Assembly: GCA_003075315.1 (NCBI GenBank)
Contig: QDFQ01000002.1
Coordinates: 272,821-336,820 of the forward strand
DNA length: 64,000 nt
Direction of reading: 5' to 3'
From: Arthrobacter sp. TPD3018
GTDB lineage: Bacteria; Pseudomonadota; Alphaproteobacteria; Sphingomonadales; Sphingomonadaceae
This document shows positions 57,214 to 64,000 of the stretch, piece after piece. Below the pieces are notes generated by a model. That model was not told the origin of the DNA and made no database searches. It worked only from the letters and a program-made list of their open reading frames with translations. Both the position numbers and the translations under genes were made by a program. Position 1 is the stretch's first letter; each line of letters starts with the position of its first letter.

Positions 57214-59703
57214 TCAATAAATATCCCGCCGGTATCGCCCCGTTTCCAGCATCATCTCCAGCGACGTTTCGCCGAGTATTGACGCCAAGGCGCTGTGGAC
57301 GTCGCCCGCCATACCCTGAAGGCTGCCGCAGACGTAGATCGCCGCACCGTCCGAAACCGCCTGGGCGATGACCGCGGCCTGCGCCTTCAGCGCATCCTGG
57401 ACGTAGCGGGGGCCGCTCCCCAGGCGGGACCATGCGACATGCTCCGCCGTCAGCGTATTGGTGTCACGCAGCGCGGCACGCTCCGCGGCATGATAATCGT
57501 CCTGCGCGGGGTGGCGTTCGCCCCAGAACAGCCACACCGGGCCGCCCCCGGTAGCATGCCGATGGCGTGCGTGCGCGAGCAATCCGGCGAGGCCTGTGCC
57601 GTTCCCGATCAGGATCAGCGGCGTCGCATCCGCCTCCGGCGCGTGAAACGCCGGGTTGCTGCGGACGCGCGCGCGCACGATGCCCCCGATCGGCGCGCCC
57701 TGCGTCAGCCAACCCGATCCCAGCCCCGGCAGTCCGTCCGCGGCAAGACAGTGCCGCACGATCAACTCGACGCGGCCCGAGGCCGCGATTGAGGCGATCG
57801 AATAGTCGCGATGCGCGAGCGGCGGCAGCGATTTGGGATCGAGGACGCCTGCATCGGTATCCGGCAGGATCCGGGTCGCGAGCCATGCGCGCAGGTCGGG
57901 CGTATCGTTCCAGCCCATGCGGTGCAGGACGGTTTCGACCCGCCGCGGATCATGCTGCGGCAGGATTTCCACGATATCGCCCGCCGCCCAGTCGGCCGGC
58001 GCGTCCACCGGTTCGAGGGCGACATGCCAAGTTGCGCCGCCGCTGCTGCCCGGATTGAGCAGGCGGCGCTCGATCAGCCGCCAGTCGCCCATCGGCGCGG
58101 GTGCCCAGTCGGGCTGATCGGTTCGCGCGCCGAGGGCGGCAAGCTGCTGCTGCCACTGGCGTTGCGCATCGGCCGCGTCACCGTCCATCTCGATACAATC
58201 GAACAGCCGCGTCGCACCGCCCGCGTGCAGCCAGCGATCGATCCGATGACCAAAGGCGCAGAAATCGGGATATTCGCGATCGCCGAGCGCCAGCACCGCA
58301 TAATTGAGGTGTGACAGGTCGCCAGATGGCTGCGTGAGGCGGCGCGCAAAGGCGCGCGCCGTGTCGGGGGCTTCACCCTCGCCATAGGTGCTGGCGACTA
58401 CGAAGAGGCGCGAGGCGCGCGCCAACGCCGTCTCGTCGAGCGCCGACAGCGGCAAGGCGACCGCATCGGGCAATGCCTGGGCAGTCAAGCGCGCGATCCG
58501 TTCGGCCGTGCCGGTCTGCGACGCATACGCGACCAACGTCCGGGCATCGTCCGGCACGAGCATGGGCGAATCGTCCGCCATCACCTCGGCGAGCGCGGCT
58601 TTGCGACGGCGCCGCGCCAGATAGAGCAGGAAGCCGGTGATCGTGAACAGCGGCATCGTCAGGCTGGCGAGCGTCATCGCCAGCCGGCCCGCCAGACCGA
58701 AATAGGCACCGCGGTGGATTTCGTAGATGCCGAAGACGATGTCCTGCCCCCAGCTGCGCTGCGCATATGGGGTATAGGTCGTCACTGTGTTCGTGCGCGC
58801 GTCGATCGTCACCTCATCCGACACGCGATCGTGCCGCGCATCGGGCAGCTTCGCGCGGAATTCGATTTTGCCCTCGCGCGCGGTCGCCGTCACCGCCGCA
58901 TAGGATCGGCCCGCGGTGGCGCGGTCGAACGCCGTCCAGGCGGCGCGCCAGTCGACGGGCGCATCGGCTTTGCCTTTACCCTTACCCTCGGTAGCCGCAC
59001 CCGTTTTGCCCTTGGGCTGTTCGGCGACGAGCAGATGCCGCACGCCGGTGCGATACCAGTCGTACGACCACCACAAGCCCGTGCTGGCGCTGATCAGGTA
59101 GAACAGCAGCACCCATCCCCCGACCACGGCATGCAGCGCGCGATACAGGTTGCGCCCGGTGCGCCGGAGGTCGAGCACGAACCAGTTGCGCCAGTCGAGC
59201 GGACGGCGCGGCCAGCGCAGATACAGGCCGGACAGCGCGAAAAAGATCAGCGCCAGCGCCGAAAAGCCCGTGATCTGCCGCCCGATCCCCTTGCCGCCGC
59301 CGGGCAGTGCGAGCCAGCGGTGCAGATTCTCCACCGTATCCAGGACCGCTTCACCACGCGGCGTACCCAGCACCCGACCCGTCACGGGATCGAGATAGGT
59401 GACGTGACGCGTCTTCGACTGTCCCGTCGTATAGCTTGCCATCGCCGCGCGAGTGGGATCGCGCTCCACCACCAGCCGGCCGATGCGGGCATCGGGCCGT
59501 TGCGTCTGGAACCGGGCGACGAGGTCGGGCGCGGACAGACGCGGTCCGGGCTGCGGTGTGACCGTGACGATACCGGGATTGATCGCCGCGATGATCTCCG
59601 GCGAGAAGCTGATCATCGCGCCGGTCACGCCCATGACCGCCAGCACCAGGCCCGCAGTGATCCCCAGGAACCAGTGGATCTGAAACAGGATCCTGCGCGT
59701 CAT
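57214..59703 (-). CDS. PepSY-TM / flavodoxin / ferredoxin-reductase fusion protein, probable ferric-siderophore reductase
   Basis: A single 829-residue inner-membrane flavoprotein. N-terminal PepSY_TM part (residues 1-370) with helices FLGITAGLVLAVMGVTGAMI, ITGFSALALIFFALSGLYL, VVGGWVLLFYLISASTGLWW and LASLTMPLFTITGFLLYL and histidines suited to heme (NLHRWL, EIHRGAYFG). Flavodoxin domain (about 385-525: VAYASQTGTAERIARL, ASTYGEGEAPDTA). FAD/NADP domain (about 545-829: ILIGNGTGLAGLLAHARHR, WLFWGERHP, YVCGSLQGMAGDVH and terminal TGRYRRDIY). The last part matches sulfite reductase flavoprotein/CPR. Divergent from a TonB receptor, it could pass NADPH electrons to iron in the periplasm. Confidence 0.9.
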   Translation of the reverse strand: MTRRILFQIHWFLGITAGLVLAVMGVTGAMISFSPEIIAAINPGIVTVTPQPGPRLSAPDLVARFQTQRPDARIGRLVVERDPTRAAMASYTTGQSKTRHVTYLDPVTGRVLGTPRGEAVLDTVENLHRWLALPGGGKGIGRQITGFSALALIFFALSGLYLRWPRRPLDWRNWFVLDLRRTGRNLYRALHAVVGGWVLLFYLISASTGLWWSYDWYRTGVRHLLVAEQPKGKTGAATEGKGKGKADAPVDWRAAWTAFDRATAGRSYAAVTATAREGKIEFRAKLPDARHDRVSDEVTIDARTNTVTTYTPYAQRSWGQDIVFGIYEIHRGAYFGLAGRLAMTLASLTMPLFTITGFLLYLARRRRKAALAEVMADDSPMLVPDDARTLVAYASQTGTAERIARLTAQALPDAVALPLSALDETALARASRLFVVASTYGEGEAPDTARAFARRLTQPSGDLSHLNYAVLALGDREYPDFCAFGHRIDRWLHAGGATRLFDCIEMDGDAADAQRQWQQQLAALGARTDQPDWAPAPMGDWRLIERRLLNPGSSGGATWHVALEPVDAPADWAAGDIVEILPQHDPRRVETVLHRMGWNDTPDLRAWLATRILPDTDAGVLDPKSLPPLAHRDYSIASIAASGRVELIVRHCLAADGLPGLGSGWLTQGAPIGGIVRARVRSNPAFHAPEADATPLILIGNGTGLAGLLAHARHRHATGGGPVWLFWGERHPAQDDYHAAERAALRDTNTLTAEHVAWSRLGSGPRYVQDALKAQAAVIAQAVSDGAAIYVCGSLQGMAGDVHSALASILGETSLEMMLETGRYRRDIY

Positions 59704-59803
59704 CCGGCTCTTTCGTTCCGCTGTTGTTATTGCGATTTAGTTGCGTTAGCGGGCGCATCCTCAAGGGTCAATGACGATAGGGATCGAGATGCGGGGAGCG
59801 TCC

Positions 59804-62008
59804 ATGATGCGCGCGACGATACTGGCGGGCACCGCATGGCTGGCGATTCCGCTGGCGGTGCAGGCGCAAAGCACGGCGCCAGCGGCGGCAGACGCGTCGG
59901 TCGATCCGGACGATGCAAAGGCTGCCGATATCGTCGTCACCGCCGCGCGCACGGTGTTGCCACCCAACGCCTTGCCGCTGACGATCGACGTCATCGACAA
60001 GCGCGCGCTCGATCAGCAGATCGCGATCTCGGGCAGTGTCACCGATGCGGTGGCCGTCCTCACCCCCAGTTTCTCGCCAACCCGCGGCAAATTGTCGGGC
60101 GCGGGCGAGACTTTGCGCGGCCGCTCACCGCTCTATGCGATCAACGGCATCCCGCAGACGACGCCGCTGCGCGACGGCAGCCGCGATGGCTTCACGATCG
60201 ACGGCTTCTTCATCGATCGCGTGGAGCTGATCTACGGCTCCAACGCCTTGCAAGGCGTCGGCGGCACGGGCGGCATCGTCAATCAGGTCACCGTCGGCCC
60301 GCCCGCCCGCGACGGCCTGTCGGGCCGTGCGCTGGTGCAGGGCACGACGGCGGACGGCTTCCAGGGCAACGGCTTCGGCGGCAAGATCGCCGGGCTGGTG
60401 CAGTATCGCACGGGCATCTTCGACGCGACGATCGGCGCCTCCTACGAACGGCGCGGCGTCTTTTACGACGCACACGACCGCCGCGTGGGCATCAACCTGA
60501 CGCAGGGCGAAACGCAGCAGTCGGATGCCACCGATGTCTTTGCCCGGTTCGGGGTGCAGGTGCGCGATACGGGGCGGCTCGACCTGATCGCCAATCGCTT
60601 CACGCTGGACGGCGACGGCACGTCGATCGCCCTCGCCGGCAATCGCGCCACCGGCGTACCGACCAGCGCCATCCCCGGCACCGCTCCCGGAAAGCCCGCC
60701 GCCAATCGCGCCGAGGCGCTGTCGCTCTCCTACACCGACAGCGACGTCGCGGGCGGCAACCTGACCGCGCAGCTGTTCGTCAACCGCACCTATGACACGT
60801 TCGGTGGCGAGATCGCGCCGATCGCGACGTTCCAGGACCCCAAACTCGCACCGGTCGGCACCTTGTTCGACCAGTCGGAGAACCGGTCCCGCAAGCTGGG
60901 CGCGCGCGCCAGTTACGAGCGCGCCGTGCCCGGTCTCGACGCACTGACCGCAACGCTGGGCATCGACACGTTGTGGGACAAGACCGAGCAACGCCTGATC
61001 GCGACGAACCGCATTTGGGTGCCGCCGGCCGACTTCCGCAGCATCGCGCCTTTCGCGCAGGCGAACCTGAAGCTGTGGAACGGGCTGATCCGCCTCGCCG
61101 GGGGTGCGCGCTGGGAAAACGTATCGGTGCGGATTGCCGATTACCCCACGCTCGCTTCGACTACCTATGACGGTCGCAATCCGGCGACCTATGGCGGCGT
61201 CTCGGTCAAGGGCGGGCGACCTGGGTTCAGTCAGGTGCTGATGAACTACGGCGCGATCCTGGAACCCGTCACCGGCATTCGTGCCTATGCCAGTTACGCA
61301 GAGGGCTTCACCATGGCCGATATCGGCCGCATCACGCGGGCGATCGATACGCCCGGCACCGATCTCTCCCGCTTCCGCGCCATCGACCCCGTCATCTCGA
61401 ACAACCGCGAACTCGGCGTCGAGGTGAAACGCGGCCCGCTGGACGCCAGCGCGACCTATTTCTGGTCGTCGAGCGACAAGGGCCAGCTGTTGATCGCCCA
61501 GGGCAACGGCATCTTCGACGTGCAGCGCCAGCGCGTCGAGATCCAGGGTCTGGAGATCAATATCGCCGCGCGTATGCCGATCGACGGGCTGCGGCTGTCG
61601 ACGGGCTATGCCCATATCGTCGGCCGCTACGACAGCGATCGCACCAACCCCGACGGGATCGTCGACACCGATCTCGACGGCACGAACATCTCGCCCGACC
61701 GGATGAACGTCGCCGCGGATTACGCACGCGGGCCGCTCAGCGCACGTGTGCAGACGCAAATGTATTTCGCGCGCACCTTCCACGGCAAGGCGAACCCGGA
61801 CCCGCGCAACGACTTCGCAGGCTACGCGGTCGCCGACGCCTATGTCCGCTACCAGACCGCGATCGGCGGCGTCACACTTAGCGCGCAGAACATCTTCGAC
61901 CGGTTCTATATCGACTATAACAGTGACACGCGGCTGCCGACGGACAATCTCGCCTATTTCGCCGGGCGCGGGCGGACGATGACACTAGGCTGGGACATGC
62001 GGTTCTGA
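59804..62008 (+). CDS. TonB-dependent siderophore-type receptor
   Basis: A 734-residue outer-membrane receptor. Signal peptide MMRATILAGTAWLAIPLAVQAQ, TonB-box region DIVVTAARTVLPPNALPLTI, a plug with RGRSPLYAINGIPQTTPLRDGS, FFIDRVELIYGSNALQGVGG and TGGIVNQVT, then a barrel ending YFAGRGRTMTLGWDMRF. The plug resembles catecholate/hydroxamate siderophore receptors (FhuE/FepA-like). ATG 59804 has GGGGAG 5 bases upstream; ATGs at 59789 and 59771 are alternatives. About 100 bases separate it from the divergent reductase gene, AT-richer with TTGCGATTTAGTTGCG, possibly an iron-regulator site, but I cannot confirm a Fur box. Confidence 0.91.
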   Translation: MMRATILAGTAWLAIPLAVQAQSTAPAAADASVDPDDAKAADIVVTAARTVLPPNALPLTIDVIDKRALDQQIAISGSVTDAVAVLTPSFSPTRGKLSGAGETLRGRSPLYAINGIPQTTPLRDGSRDGFTIDGFFIDRVELIYGSNALQGVGGTGGIVNQVTVGPPARDGLSGRALVQGTTADGFQGNGFGGKIAGLVQYRTGIFDATIGASYERRGVFYDAHDRRVGINLTQGETQQSDATDVFARFGVQVRDTGRLDLIANRFTLDGDGTSIALAGNRATGVPTSAIPGTAPGKPAANRAEALSLSYTDSDVAGGNLTAQLFVNRTYDTFGGEIAPIATFQDPKLAPVGTLFDQSENRSRKLGARASYERAVPGLDALTATLGIDTLWDKTEQRLIATNRIWVPPADFRSIAPFAQANLKLWNGLIRLAGGARWENVSVRIADYPTLASTTYDGRNPATYGGVSVKGGRPGFSQVLMNYGAILEPVTGIRAYASYAEGFTMADIGRITRAIDTPGTDLSRFRAIDPVISNNRELGVEVKRGPLDASATYFWSSSDKGQLLIAQGNGIFDVQRQRVEIQGLEINIAARMPIDGLRLSTGYAHIVGRYDSDRTNPDGIVDTDLDGTNISPDRMNVAADYARGPLSARVQTQMYFARTFHGKANPDPRNDFAGYAVADAYVRYQTAIGGVTLSAQNIFDRFYIDYNSDTRLPTDNLAYFAGRGRTMTLGWDMRF

Positions 62009-62018
62009 TCCGCCACCG

Positions 62019-62273
62019 TCAGCTTTCGACGAGTTCGACGACCTCGAAATCGTAGCGGGTCCAGCCGCGCTGCCGGGCGGCATCGGCCGTGGCGGCGCGC
62101 TTGCCGTTCGCCTCGCGCAGCGAATTGCTATGGCCCCAAAACACCTCGGTGCCACCGGCCTCGGTCACCGCGACGATCCGCCAATAATGGGTGAAGGGCG
62201 CAGCGGTCGGCCCGATCGTCTTCACATAGCCATCGGACAGAGTGGCAGTCAGCAGCCGCTTGCGCTTCGCCAT
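62019..62273 (-). CDS. hypothetical protein
   Basis: An 84-residue protein I do not recognise. It starts MAKRKRLLTATLSDGYVKTI, has FTHYWRIVAVTEAGGTEVFWG (beta-rich) and a helix NGKRAATADAARQRGW, then YDFEVVELVE. No signal peptide. It begins 11 bases after the stop of the upstream kinase gene on the same strand, so it may be cotranscribed. No clear ribosome site. Convergent with the TonB receptor gene. Confidence 0.65.
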   Translation of the reverse strand: MAKRKRLLTATLSDGYVKTIGPTAAPFTHYWRIVAVTEAGGTEVFWGHSNSLREANGKRAATADAARQRGWTRYDFEVVELVES

Positions 62274-62283
62274 GGCGGGCAGT

Positions 62284-64000
62284 TCAGGCGGCGGTGGCAG
62301 GCAATATGACGGACGCAGGTGCCGACGCCAGGCTGGCGGCAAGCTCGGCATTGCGGAACGGCTTGGTCAGACGCGGGATGTCCGGGTCGATCCCCTCTTC
62401 CTCTGCATAGCCCGACACGATCAGCACGGGCAGGCCGGGCCGCAAGCGGCGGATTTCGCGCGCCAGCTGGGCGCCACTCATCCCAGGCATCAGATGGTCC
62501 GACACCAGCACCGCCGGCTCCAGCCCGTTATGGATCAGCCGCAAGCCCTCTTCCGCCGATGCCGCCTCGACCACGTCATAGCCGAGATCGGCGAGCATAT
62601 CGGCCGTGCTCATCCGCACCAAATCCTCGTCGTCGATCAGCAGCGCAATGCCGAGACGCTTGACGGCCTGCACCACCTCGATCGGCGGCTCGTCGTCGAG
62701 CGCCGCGGTCGCACTGATCGGCAGCCACAGGCTGATCGTCGTGCCCATGCCGGGCGCACTCTCGATCGTCAGGCCGCCGCCAAGCTGCGCGGCCAGGCCA
62801 TGCACCATGGACAATCCCAATCCGGTGCCCTTGCCGACGCCCTTGGTCGAGAAGAACGGCTCGATCGCGCGGCGCAGCGTGTCGGCATCCATACCGACGC
62901 CGGTATCGCTGACGCTCAGTCGCACGTAATGACCGCGCGGCAGGGCACGATCGTCGAGCGCCGCCACGCTTTCGCGCCGTGCGCTGATCCTGAGTTCGCC
63001 GCCGTCTGGCATGGCGTCTCGCGCATTGACCGCCAGATTGAGCAGCGCCATTTCCAACTGGTTGAGATCGGCACGAGCGGGCGGCAGATCGGACAGATCG
63101 ACCCGCACATCGATCATCGGGCCCAGCGTCGCCGCCACCAGGCCGGCCATATTCTCGACCACGCGCTCGACGTCGACGGCGGTCACCTGCAACGGCTGGC
63201 GCCGCGCGAAGGCGAGCAGGCGCTGCACGAGCGTCTTCGCGCGCTCGGCCGATTGCAGCGCGCCCTCGATCAGCCGTTGTTCGCGTGCGGTGCCGACGCC
63301 CTTGCGCACCAACAGATCCAGCGAACCGATGATCGGGGTCAGCAGGTTGTTAAAATCATGCGCGACGCCGCCGGTCAGGCTGCCCATCGCCTCCATCTTC
63401 TGGCTTTGCCGCAACGCATCGCGCGCGGTTTCCAGATCCGCCTCGCGCGCCTTGGCATCGCTAAGGTCGCGGCCGATCGCGACGAAATTGACCCCATCCG
63501 CTTCCGGCGAAACAGTCCACTCGATATGCTTCCAACCGCCGTCGCGCGTCGCGATCCGGTTCTCGAACCGCGTCGGCCGACGCGTTTTCGCCATGTCCGT
63601 GATCGCCGCCGTCGTGTGCGCCACATCATCGGGGTTCATGATGCTGGTATAGCTGTGGCTGAGCAGCTCCGTTTCGCTCCACCCCAGTACCTGCGTCCAC
63701 GCCGGGCTGACCGCCGACATCATCCCCGTATAGTCGGCGCGGGCGAGCATATCCTGCGACAATGTCCACAGTTGATCGCGCTCCGCGACCCGCGCAGCGA
63801 CCTGTTCCTCCAGTGTCTCGTTGAGCTGGCGCAGCCCCTCTTCGGCGCGGGCACGCTCGATCGCGGTCTTGACGCGCTCGGCGACGTCCTGGACCAGCGC
63901 GATCTCCGCCGCCGTCCAGACCCGCGGCGTCGCCGACTGCGCGGCGAGCACACCGACATATTCGGTCTCGTCGAAGATGACGACGTCGATGAAGGCGGCG
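62284..64000 (-). CDS. hybrid sensor histidine kinase (5' end outside window)
   Basis: The open frame continues past the window edge, so only the C-terminal 572 residues are visible. Order: end of a GAF domain (VIFDETEYVGVLAAQS), a coiled coil (AEEGLRQLNETLEEQVAARV), a PAS domain (VSPAWTQVLGWSETELLSHS), dimerisation domain with the phospho-His (GGVAHDFNNLLTPIIGSLDL), HATPase (LNLAVNARDAM, DTGVGMD, GTGLGLSMVHG) and a receiver (ALLIDDEDLVR, Asp in VLVSDHLMPGMSG, TKPF). A GAF-PAS hybrid kinase probably senses a soluble or redox signal. It is similar in design to the kinase at the other end of the window. Confidence 0.92.
   Translation of the reverse strand, partial: AAFIDVVIFDETEYVGVLAAQSATPRVWTAAEIALVQDVAERVKTAIERARAEEGLRQLNETLEEQVAARVAERDQLWTLSQDMLARADYTGMMSAVSPAWTQVLGWSETELLSHSYTSIMNPDDVAHTTAAITDMAKTRRPTRFENRIATRDGGWKHIEWTVSPEADGVNFVAIGRDLSDAKAREADLETARDALRQSQKMEAMGSLTGGVAHDFNNLLTPIIGSLDLLVRKGVGTAREQRLIEGALQSAERAKTLVQRLLAFARRQPLQVTAVDVERVVENMAGLVAATLGPMIDVRVDLSDLPPARADLNQLEMALLNLAVNARDAMPDGGELRISARRESVAALDDRALPRGHYVRLSVSDTGVGMDADTLRRAIEPFFSTKGVGKGTGLGLSMVHGLAAQLGGGLTIESAPGMGTTISLWLPISATAALDDEPPIEVVQAVKRLGIALLIDDEDLVRMSTADMLADLGYDVVEAASAEEGLRLIHNGLEPAVLVSDHLMPGMSGAQLAREIRRLRPGLPVLIVSGYAEEEGIDPDIPRLTKPFRNAELAASLASAPASVILPATAA

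Noticed and set aside
59704..59803. Fur box between the PepSY reductase and TonB receptor genes
   Set aside because: The AT-rich TTGCGATTTAGTTGCG stretch is suggestive, but it is a direct rather than inverted repeat and does not match a Fur consensus well enough to call.

Overview
The window is GC-rich DNA with dense gene packing, many 4-base ATGA/GTGA gene overlaps, several GTG/TTG starts and weak AT-rich promoters. Gene content points to an alphaproteobacterium of the order Sphingomonadales, most likely Sphingomonas or a close relative: two TonB-dependent receptors, SapC, a CpdR-type regulator, CopA/CopB, an OhrR/Ohr pair, PepSY-flavodoxin reductase and chemotaxis genes. No phage, plasmid, IS or CRISPR signature was seen; this is ordinary chromosome with regulatory and metabolic islands.

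Layout. 1-1302: 3' end of a hybrid histidine kinase. 1326-4309: small repair and housekeeping genes (Ogt, DUF3597, DUF4142 lipoprotein, RNase H-like, glutaredoxin-like, 3-methyladenine glycosylase). 4328-4404: REP-like inverted repeat. 4593-12942: a small exported protein, then a translationally coupled glgX-treZ-malQ-treY operon that converts glycogen/maltodextrin to trehalose. 12916-15694: NhaA and an outer-membrane porin. 15714-22597: a xylose/xyloside regulon (sugar porter, LacI repressor, GH43 glycosidase, xylulokinase, xylose isomerase) with matching operators on both target promoters. 22736-25844: divergent glpD/glpK. 25946-26020: tRNA-Val(GAC). 26082-31961: CpdR-like regulator, N-formylglutamate amidohydrolase, a strong candidate small RNA (27493-27600, minus), cytochrome b561, SapC, a D-2-hydroxyglutarate-type FAD dehydrogenase and small hypotheticals. 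32071-39603: RhlE-type helicase, DUF1289, copAB, ohrR/ohr, DJ-1/PfpI, SDR, MsrB (copper, peroxide and oxidation defence). 39715-42465: TonB receptor. 42500-45399: chemoreceptor plus a DUF2332 protein.

45472-56973 is one long minus-strand chemotaxis operon in transcription order STAS - cheY - cheA - cheW - mcp - mcp - cheW - cheR - cheB - uncharacterised 567-aa protein. Two things stand out. The first cheW reading frame carries an in-frame amber codon. The last gene encodes a soluble protein that combines a degenerate receptor hairpin tip, D-x-x-x-Q motifs like the CheZ active site and a C-terminal acidic GLF tail like the CheY-docking tail of CheZ; it is the best candidate here for a new CheY-P phosphatase or adaptor.

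57214-62008: a PepSY/flavodoxin/FNR fusion reductase divergent from a siderophore-type TonB receptor, an iron uptake and reduction pair. 62019-64000: a small hypothetical and the 3' part of a second hybrid histidine kinase running off the window.
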